Shown piece after piece: positions 38,401-47,420 of a DNA stretch of 64,000 nt. Numbering within the stretch: position 1 is the stretch's first letter; the number at the start of each line of letters is the position of its first letter. Source of the stretch: Fasciolopsis buskii (Eukaryota > Platyhelminthes > Trematoda > Plagiorchiida > Fasciolidae); assembly GCA_008360955.1 (NCBI GenBank), contig LUCM01006349.1, positions 208,228-272,227 on the forward strand. Direction: 5' to 3'. Made by a program: the position numbers and the translations under genes. A model generated the notes under the pieces. The model saw only the letters and a list, made by a program, of their open reading frames with translations. It was not told where the DNA came from and searched no databases.

Positions 38401-38508
38401 TGCCGTGAGTTTCTTTAACGAGAGCGGAGTCGGAGAGTATTCCCCATACTTGACGAATTTTTCAGCGAAAGTACCAGTTAGCTTTAACAGACGCAAAGAA
38501 ACTCGCAT
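29048..38508 (-). CDS. PDK: Pyruvate dehydrogenase kinase, mitochondrial, six exons
   Basis: The gene encodes a complete PDK (BCKDK/PDK family, GHKL ATPase fold), the matrix kinase that inactivates pyruvate dehydrogenase by phosphorylating E1-alpha while bound to the E2 lipoyl domain. Coding exons: 38508-38258, 38205-37952, 37652-37488, 35625-35555, 33354-33256, 29425-29048. These sum to 1218 nt, or 405 residues, against about 400-410 in the family, and all junction phases agree. The start gives a basic MR-leader, as in other PDKs. Residues 1-223 are the helical N-domain (LPVRLANIM, TMAQGV, DRFYMMRISIRMLI). The N-box has His240, Glu244 and Asn248; the G1 box is D283-LGGG; the G2 box is GYGYGLP at about 326-332; the C-terminal DW motif is at 392-393. 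The ATP lid is about 8 residues longer than in human PDK2. PDK versus the related BCKDK is decided by the GYGYGLPLSRLYAKYF block and DW tail. Introns 3-5 hold transposon debris. Confidence 0.95.
31919..31934 (+). repeat. (TA)8 microsatellite
   Basis: Eight TA units directly beside the PLE 3'-end fragment, probably its tail. Confidence 0.9.
31935..31995 (-). mobile_element. PLE-like 3'-end fragment in PDK intron 5
   Basis: Read on the minus strand it contains GATGAAACGTTTGCAATCAA then ATTGCCCAGCTCAGC and AACAAATCAA. Almost the same text is at 36135-36178 on the plus strand, directly upstream of a PLE N-terminal region. It ends at a TA microsatellite. It may extend upstream to about 32170, but that part is not recognisable. 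Confidence 0.55.
32992..33085 (-). mobile_element. tRNA-like SINE fragment in PDK intron 5
   Basis: The minus strand shows a tRNA-like unit: an A-box-like GATCAAGC, then GTTTCAGTCTGAAGGTC, then a near-perfect B box AAGTTCGAATCCTCC. No paired acceptor stem is present, so a SINE or tRNA pseudogene is more likely than a functional tRNA. Confidence 0.6.
33256..33354 (-). CDS. PDK: PDK exon 5
   Basis: A 99-bp exon, exactly 33 codons, acceptor CCACAG|AAC, donor AAG|GTAAGT. It begins NAMRAVVE, the second half of the N-box with Asn248, and includes LPPIEVLVAAGKESVTIK. Confidence 0.95.
35262..35345 (-). mobile_element. tRNA-like SINE fragment in PDK intron 4
   Basis: On the minus strand a tRNA-like stretch ends in the B box GTGGGTTCGAATTCCGCC (about 35295-35278). 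An A-box match upstream is weak. A 165-codon plus-strand frame that crosses it (35062-35559) also covers the last bases of the PDK exon 4 donor side in antisense and is judged fortuitous. Confidence 0.45.
35555..35625 (-). CDS. PDK: PDK exon 4
   Basis: A 71-bp exon, acceptor TATTCCAG|CC, donor AAG|GTGAGT. It encodes KIEFVYVPSHLYHILFELIK, the first half of the GHKL N-box with catalytic Glu244. It is too short to stand out as a reading frame; it was found from the VPSHLYH signature, and its phases fit both neighbours. Confidence 0.93.
36126..36905 (+). pseudogene. PLE N-terminal region, broken, in PDK intron 3 (antisense to PDK)
   Basis: The stretch opens with a PLE-like 3'-end motif (TTTGCAATCAAATTG, 36150-36164). 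It then runs into a frame with MDHLEAWKTIRQFARR (about 36393-36440) and, in shifted frames, EEKELLIKGLNFNVKEA and then YLAELEHTLK at about 36673-36760. The 'L..GLNFNV..A...E(Y/F)LAELE' pattern is the conserved region upstream of the PLE reverse transcriptase. The RT itself is absent. A 3' end placed in front of a 5' end is the arrangement known for tandem or pLTR-bearing PLEs. Assignment rests on motif memory only. Confidence 0.6.
37022..37230 (+). mobile_element. tRNA-Leu-derived SINE, copy 2, in PDK intron 3
   Basis: The head GCTAAGGCGTTGGACTCAC resembles the D-arm and anticodon arm of tRNA-Leu, and the B box is CGGGTTCGCGTCCC (about 37067-37080). The body ATGCGCTGCTGATGACTC followed by AACAAGGATGAAACAG is shared with the inverted copy at 27487-27672. 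The 3' end runs into an AT microsatellite. Confidence 0.8.
37232..37266 (+). repeat. AT-rich microsatellite, SINE tail
   Basis: An (AT)9 run followed by imperfect TACATACATATATATA. It lies immediately 3' of the SINE body. Confidence 0.9.
37488..37652 (-). CDS. PDK: PDK exon 3
   Basis: Acceptor TTTTGACAG|TG, donor GGCG|GTAAGT. It encodes residues to about 223, with GSIDPDCNV and AKFLCEHYY, the PDK-family block before the ATPase domain. A basic KRRR run precedes GSIDP, where vertebrate forms have a His/Pro-rich stretch. Confidence 0.95.
37952..38205 (-). CDS. PDK: PDK exon 2
   Basis: Acceptor TTTTGAAG|G, donor T|GTAAGT. It encodes residues 84-168 (IRNRHTTTVETMAQGV, then YFLDRFYMMRISIRM), the core helices of the regulatory domain. 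It is separated from exon 1 by a 52-nt intron. Confidence 0.95.
38258..38508 (-). CDS. PDK: PDK exon 1
   Basis: It encodes residues 1-83 plus two bases of Trp84, starting at ATG 38508. It holds the leader and the YSPTPLSLKKL and LRDELPVRLANIM blocks that open all PDKs. The donor reads CTG|GTTCGT, a GT donor with a weak context. The phase is fixed by the match to exon 2. Confidence 0.92.
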
Positions 38509-38570
38509 TCTGTTGTGGTATTGGGGGTTAGGGACACATTAAGATCACGACTGAAAGATAAAAATGGAAA
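38509..38570 (-). promoter_or_regulatory. PDK 5' leader with a candidate splice acceptor
   Basis: On the minus strand a pyrimidine-rich tract and CAG (TTTTTATCTTTCAG, about 38564-38551) precede the PDK ATG by 42 nt. It would be the 3' end of a 5'-UTR intron or a spliced-leader trans-splice acceptor. No promoter element can be assigned. Confidence 0.45.
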
Positions 38571-39740
38571 GTAAGAACATTAGGAATATCACATATCTGA
38601 ACAGTTTACTGCCCCACATATCTAGAAATGACCAAACACGAAACCCATTGTTTATTTCTCACTGGTTAGAGATACACGTAAACAAAACGGCAATATGATA
38701 CCATCGGCCTTCGAGGAATCAGGCCAACTATGTCACTGCGAGGCAGATGACGACTTCGCATTTATGAATACCAACTCCACTGGTCTAAGTGGGCTCCGGC
38801 CACACTGCGATGTGCATCTAAAATGCACCATGCAGTGTTGCCGATTTACGAATATCAAGGTTCAGGTTGTCTTTCGCTAATCTACGACATTTATGACGCC
38901 ACCGGAATATCCACCCCTCTCCGTCTCTTTCGTCGGAAGAGTAGGTTTACAAGGCCACAATACGCGGTGTTCTGCAATTGACTAACACGAACACTCCGCA
39001 CTGAGGGCGCTCTGTAGCTTTCTGCAATAAAGTCCTTAAGTTTTCGCATCACTGAGCAAGTCTGAGTAATTGGTTCTTGCGCATGCCGCGCCGATAACAA
39101 TTTTTAACTTAAGTGAACATTATGCAGTCTCCGTTGACTTCGGCAGTTTTTGAGTTTATTGTCCATGTTACCGTGCACTGTGGCTAGAAAAAGCGCTGTG
39201 GTGATCAAACTATGCAGTGGTTCAACTGTATGAAAAAGTTGATGTCGGCATTGAGAAAACCGGTTACAATGAGACATTTACGATGAATAAAAAACAAGAA
39301 TTAAAATTACTGTATTCAGTGGTTTCAAATACTGGTGTTTTGTAGTTCACACTGATGGCTTGAGATCTTGTAATCACTGAGCATGGGGTTGAGACAGCAA
39401 ACGCTTCATTACCAGCAGAAGGACATCGTCAAAAATGACCATGTCGCTTCAACTGGTGATACATATAAATTAAATGTAAGCAGGACTTACATTTGTCTAT
39501 TGCAGTGGCGTTTTGCCTTCATTCCTAAGATTGGTTCAGACAGCTTTGTCTTGAGTTTATTAAAACCTACCTTCAGTTTATCGCTGAGCACTTTTGTTAT
39601 CTCTTTTCTTGCTGATAACCCCGCTTCATCGGAATGACGATTGCAGCGAGGGATTCTCTTGAATTACTCATTCTCAACCCTTAACATCGACATAGGTGCG
39701 GCGAGTAGTTAAAACAAAATAGGGTGGATGACAACAAAGC
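38571..39740. other. Unassigned DNA upstream of PDK
   Basis: The PDK promoter should lie here, but no TATA box or initiator can be assigned with confidence. A minus-strand segment at about 39385-39430 contains AATGAAGCGTTTGCTGTCTC, reminiscent of PLE 3' ends. It is too short to call. Confidence 0.4.
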
Positions 39741-40110
39741 ATGACGCAATTCGAGCGGACAATCCAAAGCCCCGGAAACTGGAAGGTGGAAAGAATGAAA
39801 CGGAAACCAGCAACACTGGCGTTACCAAGAGAAGGGAATATAACCACCGCAGCAGAATTTGAACGTCTTCGAACAAATGGCTCGTCGACCCCGCGTTTGT
39901 GTGGCCTCATAAAAATTCACAAACAGAATTGTCTGCTTCCGTCAACCTTGTTGGTAGCTGATACTCCAAATCATGCAGTTGCAAGATGGACTGTCTAAAT
40001 TGGAGCACCTTACCTGACATATTCCAGTTTGTGGATGCCACCAGAGTGAAAGAAAAGGTTGCGTTTTCACTGGTCATTATTTCACTCCTTACTAATGTGC
40101 CGTTTCTAGG
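39741..40110 (+). pseudogene. PLE reverse-transcriptase fragment
   Basis: Reading on the plus strand, RTNGSSTPRLCGLIKIHKQN (about 39870-39930) matches the PLE block with STP, an R-L-(Y/C)-G-L core and KIHK. It is followed by DTPNHAVAR. About 60 codons on, in the next frame, FSLVIISLLTNVP (about 40065-40105) is a decayed motif A; the catalytic Asp is lost, and active elements have DV.SLFTNVP. Beyond this the PLE cannot be followed. It lies directly upstream of a gypsy relic. Confidence 0.7.
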
Positions 40111-40365
40111 GGTTGCCGGTTATTTGTGGTTTTATAGAAAACTAACAAATGAACTTCGGAGAGATTCGATTTTGCTTTGCACGTTGAATATCAGGCTCTT
40201 GACCAATGAGTCAAGCGTATCCCTAGCCAACGATACTGCAGAATTTCACCAATTCATTGTACTGACGAATTCCTATGTCGTTCGCACCCACCCATCAGAA
40301 CCAACTTTCGGTGCTCCCCAGATGATACGCAACGTTTACTTCATTCGGAACGGCTCCACATAGAA

Positions 40366-41760
40366 TCAAATGCACCGGACGCCGCCAAGAAGTGGAATCA
40401 TTTGTACCAGACATTTCACGGCCCTCTCCGATCGGTCAAAACTGTGAACCCTGACAAACTGGACCTGCTGATTTCGCATATTTCTCCCTCATCGTCCGAA
40501 CACATCGTAGACTGCAACAAGTACGACGAGCTCATAGAGATACTTGCTAGTTGGTAGCTTCGTAAGAAAAACGAAATTTTCGCTCGACGTTCAAGCAACT
40601 ACGAAACAAGAGAATGGACAATCACTTGATCAGTTTACACAAGTATTTTTATAACACGTGAAGCATGAGTGTAGAGGAAGAGGCAACCCCTAAAGCCACT
40701 AGAGCTCACAACATAGAAGGGAAGCGGAAGCATTCACACTGAAACTTGGAATAGCGTAGAACCACACAAGGTTTCGTTAGGTCAGGTGTGGCAACGACCC
40801 GGGGCGACGGTGAGTTGCCATCTACCAACGAAATGACCGGAGGATCTGGGATCCGAACCTCTGAACTTTTTGGTGACACGTTTAGTCCATTTGACCACCG
40901 CTGGTCGCTAGTGAGATATCGCAATTTCCGATCAACGACTAATGGGCGGAACTGTACAGATGCCATTCGTGATGTCTTCATCACTGGTATGCAGTCGAAC
41001 CATAACAAACAATGTCTTTTTGAGAACTGCACTCCAGATTTTCGGAGGGCCCTCGAGTAAGCAAGAATGTGGAAATAGCCGAACAACAGCCTCGACGCCT
41101 TTGCAGTTCATGGCACTCCGACCGAAATCACCAAAGATAAAGTTGTGGCCGCAGCCATGCGATCACTGCAAACATTCTAGATCCAAACATCGAGCCTGAG
41201 TTGCACCATGCAAGGCATGATAAAAGAAGCTCACTTTCGAAGGGCCGGTCTAAACAAAAGCCAAAATATTTAGCGGCTATCTGTGTTGGGATGGAGTGTT
41301 TTTTAAATCTGGCGTAGATCTTGAAGTCAACGACATATCGTGCGGGGCTCTCATGAATAAAGGCAATCTTGCCGGCTGGTATGTGCCAATAACTAGAAGA
41401 TACATCCTTCCGAAGGAACAATAACGATGGTTTCTAGTACGTTATCCAAAGATGAATGCTGATCCGAGTTAAAAGCCATGTCTATGGTCGGTTCAAACTA
41501 TCAATTCGGAGTAACTTATACACAGACGTACTGTCCAGATAGGCTTTCCTCGGACTGCAAGGGAGGATAACATTTCAACTGACAGTCAGGGACGCCATTT
41601 GCCTGTCGAAACCGGCTTCGGTTGCGGTTCTACCGCATCTCCAGGCTTTGTCTTCCGAATTCAAACCCATAAGTAGGAAGTCACAACGACGCAACAGATA
41701 TCAAGTACATACTAGCACTGAAATAAAGCAATTTATTCCTGACAGGATAAGTGAACAGAC
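40366..41760 (+). pseudogene. Ty3/gypsy retrotransposon relic, CsRn1-like (gag to start of RT)
   Basis: Order and motifs follow trematode CsRn1-type gypsy elements. Gag runs from about 40370 (PDAAKKWNHLYQTF, then DKLDLLISHISPS, then YDELIEILASW and KNEIFARR), is cut by a tRNA-like insertion, and resumes at about 40940 (TDAIRDVFITGMQSN, then CLFENCTPDFRRALE). A zinc-knuckle remnant with CDHC stands at about 41155. A protease-like region follows at about 41400-41600 (GTITMVSSTLS). At about 41645-41740 comes the block before RT (SSEFKPISRKSQRRNRYQ, then IKQFIPDRI). Stops and frameshifts are frequent. RT, RNase H, integrase and paired LTRs are not seen, so this is a truncated, ancient copy. Confidence 0.75.
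40745..40925 (-). mobile_element. tRNA-like SINE nested in the gypsy gag
   Basis: On the minus strand, GGTGGTCAAATGGACTAAAC acts as an A-box-like head and AGAGGTTCGGATCCCAG as the B box (about 40906-40836). It sits exactly between the two halves of the gypsy gag frame, so it inserted after the gypsy element. Outer limits are approximate. Confidence 0.6.
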
Positions 41761-42604
41761 TAGTCCCCCTTCAACTTACTTTAGTTTGTGCAACCCCGTT
41801 GGGCTAAATCCCCTAGTCTCCAACCACTGCACCGGGGTATCTCGTGAGCCTTAGTCTGATAACCTGCCTCGACCTACTCCAGACGGCCCATTAGCTAACC
41901 TTTTTAACATTCTTGCTACACAATGGACTGACGTCGTTGCCCCATATCCCAACCACTACCTTCTTCGGAGGAAAAGGTGTATAGAGACAGTCGATTTCCA
42001 AGCATGCGAAACACCTTTCCCAACCACCTTAATCTATTCAAATTGGACGAAGAAACAAAGGCGCTTCAGTGAGCTATTACTGAAAGATACAGAACCGCTC
42101 AACCGAACTGCATGCAAATGACTGTCGACTGGGATCCGGTTTAACTGTATTCTCGGCTCGCGCGTTCAGAGCGATTCTAACACCGGTCTGACCGCGAGTG
42201 CTTGAAGCCGGATTACAGGACACGCGAAGAGTGAAGTAAGAGAATGAGGTTGTATCTCGGTTAGGAATAGTGATTATGGAAGTGGGATTTCGCACGAGCA
42301 TTTCTGAGACGTAAAATGCATTTTCCCCGAGAGTTTCAATGGTTTCATCAAAATCTGTCTGTCGCCTTATCCGTCTGATCCTCCAGATATTGAATACAGC
42401 CAAATGGAGTGAACGCTGAGGCTTAGGTAATGTGTACAAACTATTTCTTCTTCCACTTATGTTGTCATCAGATAGATTTATCGGGTTGCACCTTGTATGG
42501 CGTTTAAGTCTGAAGAATGAAAACTAGTGAGGTTCTCGTAGAAAGGGTGTTATAGATATTTGGCGCAGCTATACTTTATGACTGCTCATATCGCAGAAGA
42601 GATT
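41761..42604. other. Unassigned DNA
   Basis: A minus-strand frame of 120 codons (42439-42077) is the longest. It has no recognised motif. The rest shows nothing. Confidence 0.4.
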
Positions 42605-43045
42605 TTACTTTGAGAATCCTAAGAGGAGCCTGTGACTCAAAAGTAGTGGGGCGTTAACCTAGTTCGGGGACTCTAAGCAGGCGCATGCTTACCATTATGC
42701 CGTGCTCGAAACAAAGGGGAGCGCGGTCCTGATTATTCTATGCGACGACCGATGCAGTGTGGAGCTCACTCTGCTTGTACTATCCATTTAAGTTTGTGGA
42801 TGGGTGCAGCTAGTGGGTCCAGCCGCTGGGCAGGAGGGCAACTAGGGTTCTCGGACAAAGCCTTTGGTTCTAACGAGAACCTGTTCACAAGGCAGCGAGG
42901 GGTAGTTGAGTGGAAACTTAGCCAACTGGATTAATTATTCTTCCATTCAATATCCAGACTGAGGTGCCAAACCAATTTAACTATCAACCTGGAGGACCAA
43001 GAGACCACTTCGTCAGGCCTCTACTCATTGACCTTCCAGACATGA
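42605..43045 (+). repeat. Interspersed repeat family A, copy 2
   Basis: Colinear with 1197-1625 (see that entry). Shared text includes GTGGGGCGTTAACC, GGCGCATGCTTACC, GACAAAGCCTTTGGTTCTAA and AGACTGAG. It is better preserved than copy 1 in its middle part. Confidence 0.7.
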
Positions 43046-43820
43046 GGAAATATTTGGCTTGAAATAGGTCGTGGGGGCACGTAGGGCGTTACATTACGTC
43101 AAGGTATAGTCTAATTGTGACGGACATCAATATTACAATTAGCTCCTAAGAGGCAATCAAATCCAACACCATCGAACGAGACTACATTTGAAGTTTCAGA
43201 GCCGTCTTCTCGAAGGCACGGCATCCAACATCCCACTGAAGACCTAGTCACTGCAGACGAACCGTCTCCAGGAAAGTCGCGGTATGTTCCTCCCAACTGC
43301 CCAGCGGATCCTTCTATAAAAACTCTGGACTATCAGCTAAACAACGAGTGTGTCCGCACAATCTCAGAACTAGAGGTTTGACACGCAGTTGACCATCTGG
43401 AACCTAATCCAGAATCACCTATGGGATAGAGAATGTTTTGCATGTCCGTCTCTGCTCTAGACTGTACGTTTCACTGCTTAGTATCTTTTCAGCCACTAGA
43501 TCGCAATTTTAAACCGAATAACACTTCAATTACGGGCTCTCGATCTCCTTGATCATTCATATCATAGCAGAATATCTGTTTGGATTTTAGCACTACACTA
43601 TTAATATGACAAGGACGATGGCATGCGAGCATCAGAAGCCTCCACAAACCTGCTCTCATCAGCCACCTTTTTAAGCCGTACGGCACCGCCGAGCTCATTG
43701 CTGCTGTGTTTGCTCAAACTTTGATCGATAAGTGGATGTCGCTCGACACCACAGATGAATGCCGATCGAGCCTTCTATATGTTAGAAAACCCTCCATTCG
43801 ATATACGATCATCAGGTGCA
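43046..43820. other. Unassigned DNA, one hydrophilic frame
   Basis: A plus-strand frame from about 43149 to 43379 (some 76 codons to a TGA, rich in Pro, Ser and Glu) lacks an obvious start and is not recognised. No other feature. Confidence 0.35.
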
Positions 43821-43910
43821 ATACGACTAGTCGAGTGACCAAGTCTGTCTACTTCACCCGGTTCTTACCCTGCGAGAACAAGAACCGGCTTCGAATCACC
43901 CCGTCTTGCA
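43821..43910 (+). mobile_element. tRNA-like SINE fragment
   Basis: It carries an A-box-like TAGTCGAGTGACC (43829-43841), a central arm, and a B-box-like CGGCTTCGAATCACCCC (43887-43903) at normal tRNA spacing plus an arm of extra length. No closed acceptor stem is seen. Confidence 0.45.
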
Positions 43911-43959
43911 ACGACATTTAACATTTTCACAATGTAAATACGTACCCCAAAAGTTACCT

Positions 43960-45660
43960 GCAACTCAACTGGGTTTTCACTCGATAGTACAACATCATCC
44001 GCAAATTCTAAGCCTGACATTTTCCTGTCAGAGCAAGTATCAAGATTAATATTATTCTCATATGAGGATAGAGATATAAACTAAATGACTATTGAAAGGA
44101 AAGGGTGAGATGGGGCAGCCCTGAGGAGCACGACTTGCCGCAATGAACCCGGCTCAAGAGTCGAGGATTATCGATTATACTGCTCCACACTCGTGGGCTC
44201 AGATCATACCTTAGTCCAAGCAGCCTTTTGTGCCTATTCCGTGGTCGCACAAACACGAAAGCCACGCGACCTGTGCAGTTGGTCCTAGACAATAATCGCC
44301 GGCTTCATTTCTGATCAGAGCTTTCAACAAGGCTGTCATCTGAAAGGAATGCCAAGGTCCTTATCGAACAGCAGCAGGTCAAAGAAGCACCGCGCTCAGC
44401 GGCAACTGCCACGCAGGACTCTTTACCCAGTAGACCTCAGAAACGATGGATGATGTGTTCGATGTTCGGAGATCCGTCCCCCGGAAGCCAATTATGGCGA
44501 GACGCGTTAATCCCTGAGGTGTCACCTGATCAAGAGCCTGAGAAATGCCAGTAAACGATGGTTGACAAGGAAGTGAGAAGGGCCGCGGCTATTGGTAATT
44601 GTTGCAACTTTTGCCGAATTACTAATCCACGGAAACCGAGTGCAAGCGAAGTGAGCAAAGAATCTGGTGGTACACTGATTCGTTTTCAGGAGTGTCGGCT
44701 GGAGCGCTGGGTAAAAAAAATTACGAAGGAGCATACGACGCAGTGGGTCTTCCGCTTGTGGCTACACGTTAAGCAGTGGAGATAAATATCAGTCCACCAT
44801 CCGGAATGGAGGTTATCGAGAGGATAGATGTTCGGAAAAAGAATAAGTCTCCTGGATTAGATGGACCTTTTCCGTTCTTCTTCAAGAGCAGCGGTGAGGT
44901 ATTAACATCAATGTGAGAAAACTGGGATCAATATGGTCACGAAAAGAGTCCTAAAGACTGTGGTTGTGTCTATCTACCAGGAAGGTTTTAGGTTTTCATG
45001 AGAAAATTAGTTTGGTAAACATTGCTTCCAAATTGCTCATGAGCATAGTTCTCCATGGATGGTCCGGTAGTCGCGAAAGCTGTGTGTACCGTCTGAGCCA
45101 GTTTCCGATGAGGTGTGGGTTGTGGTGACCAAATTTTCACTTTCCGAAAGATTTTAGAACATAGGTGTACGATCAATGGACCCGCGGTTTCTGCTTTCTT
45201 TTACGGGAAGTGGTGTTCGGCTGAGTCGACCGTGCAGTGCTTTCGGATTGTCTGTCACTGAGGGATACGCGAGAGAAATTTATTCCACTTATTCAGTTTA
45301 AGGTCCAACAGCCGAAGTGGATTTCGCGCTTGCGGCGATCTTTTACCAGAGTTCACCATGAGACGTGTTGTTCATCAGGGTTCCCCACTTTCCTTCTTTT
45401 CTAGTTTTTAGTTAAGGTAATAACGGATATAGTCCTATCCTTATACCAGAAAATTGATGCTGACGTCTGCTTAGAAAGGAAACCCTGACCTAAAATATCC
45501 GGACGATGTTGTGCCACCGATGAAGATCCAGATAAGCTGCACTTTTTGACCGTAGGCATCTGTGATATGCATTTTGCACCGTCGATGTGTAAAATGCTGG
45601 ATCGAAGCCGAACTTTATTCACCCCAAAAAAGACGGGTGAAGACGATAGGTGATATGGAT
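43960..45660 (+). pseudogene. RTE-clade LINE relic, copy 2
   Basis: A degenerate copy of the LINE family seen at 22140-25650. The endonuclease C-terminal part is near 44200 (VGSDHTLVQA, matching the family's SDHALVRA). The linker frame runs 44558-44785 (RAAAIGNCCNF, RKPSASEV, CRLERWVKK). The reverse transcriptase follows (NKSPGLDG, then GDQIFTFRKILEHR at about 45125-45170), then ESTVQCF, REKFIPLIQ and the FAPSMCKMLD block at about 45570. Many stops and frameshifts are present. It is uninterrupted where copy 1 carries two insertions, so it serves as the empty-site reference. Confidence 0.8.
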
Positions 45661-47354
45661 CAATGTCGTAGTCAGTGACGTTGTTTTATTCGAAATCTTT
45701 GTTCTTCAACATTGCTCTTCAATTTATTGTTGTGAATTTAAAGTATCACTGTTTTAAAATGGAGAAAAGGAACGAGACCTTTGCTCTACTTCGGTGGCAA
45801 ATCTTCAATCGATTCTATCTCGTGGCTGCTATCTTCAGTTCGCACTAAGTCCGGGGAGTAAAACCAAGTCGGGGAGACAAAAAGTTCGCTTATTAACCAA
45901 AATCGAATCACTTATATTGGTCTTCAATAATCAGCAATCACTGATCAATTCTTCTACTACTTGGTCTTGGGTTGTTCATCGAACTCCTCATGTGGCGGTT
46001 TTGCTCACAGTACCGATTGACGTGATCGATGCGACGTCGCGTCAAGTGTGCACCATTGGTTAGGGTAATGAATAAACCAAATCGAAATCCATTTTCCTTA
46101 CGCTACTACCTTTCGTTCTTTTATCCTGTTTTGAACAGACGATGTTGTAAGTTTGCAATCGACACCGCAGCATGGTGTTTAGCAGATCGTTGCAAAGACT
46201 GGAACTGAACGATACATGCGTAGACATTTACCGCATCGTTTGTTATTTTCGGTCTACACTCTACTGACTAAATCCTAATGAGATCAAAGGAATAAATTAC
46301 TAGGTAAGGCTTAACTGTGTCTTGGAGGCAGGTTCATTTTGTCTGTTTTATCGGAGTCTGACTGAAAAGTTGAGAAGACTGCGTAACCCGGTAGACCATT
46401 TCCGAACCTAAGACGTGTCCAGTCAGGTGCTTCCAATTAGGCTTTCTATTCAACATAAAAGGTTTTACTTTTATTCAAACTAAACGGCTAATCCAACTCC
46501 AAGGGGTAGCATTTTGCACTTCGAAGAGCCAGTAGTCTCGTTTGATCACCTGAAAAATCCAAATTTGATCATGTAACGTGCCTACTTTTGCTTTTTTTCT
46601 TTCGCAAGCTGTGACGCATACTAACTTAAAAGCGCTTCGGCAGAAGCTTAATGAAAATTACTCTTTGATACTAATCAAGAAGATGTTCCCCATTATGCCT
46701 AAAGTTCACGAGGGAGCACAATATGGTTTGAAACATAGATATACATATATAAATATATTGTTCATCAGGGCTAATATGGAATTCGGCAAAGAAGTCGGAG
46801 GGCACAACCCTGTTTGCTACCCGGAAAGTGAATAAGCGTGCTCGCATCAACATTCGATAGATATTCTTCGTGCGAAATTCATTGCTACAACGGTTGCGTT
46901 TGCTATCATCATCAACCATCGCCTTCAAAAACGAAGAGAGACTGCAGTCTCTCAGGCGACCACAGTTGACCACACAAACCCTTATTCTTATGTATTACCC
47001 CTATCTCTCGGAGACTCGGGCACACGAACTTGGTTTACGACTTTAATTTTTACCACAGCAGGCTCTCAAAAACTTGGATCTCAGACGGAAAAAACAATAT
47101 TACGGTTTATGATAACAGAAGGATCCTGGATTCTATGACAGGCATGACGGCCGTAAAATTGTCCTTTATATCGGTATTCTCACCCTACGATCTTCTACTC
47201 ACAGATTCCTCCACCGTTCACTTACTCTGACTTATTTTCCGACAATGACCAGATCCAACAAGTTACTTGGGTAATAACATGATTACCCAAAAAGTTATTT
47301 CCCGAGAACACCCGTAAACGCACAACGGGCGAGCAGCTCAATTCAGTTTTTACA
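45661..47354. other. Unassigned intergenic DNA
   Basis: Only short frames are present. The 100-codon minus frame 46973-46671 crosses an AT-rich run at about 46738-46760 and is not recognised. Confidence 0.4.
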
Positions 47355-47420
47355 GTCGGAAAGTTGGCGCATTAAATCTACCAGCAACGTTGTGTTATTA
47401 ACATTATATCATTCACAATT
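47355..47420 (+). repeat. Short dispersed repeat, copy 2
   Basis: Matches 17018-17084, with the identical core TGTGTTATTAACATTATATC followed by ATTCACAAT. The upstream half is less alike. Confidence 0.7.

Noticed and set aside
37423..38508. Intronless processed PDK copy
   Set aside because: Exons 1-3 are close together, but they are separated by sequence with splice signals, and exons 4-6 follow in order downstream, so this is the ordinary intron-bearing gene.
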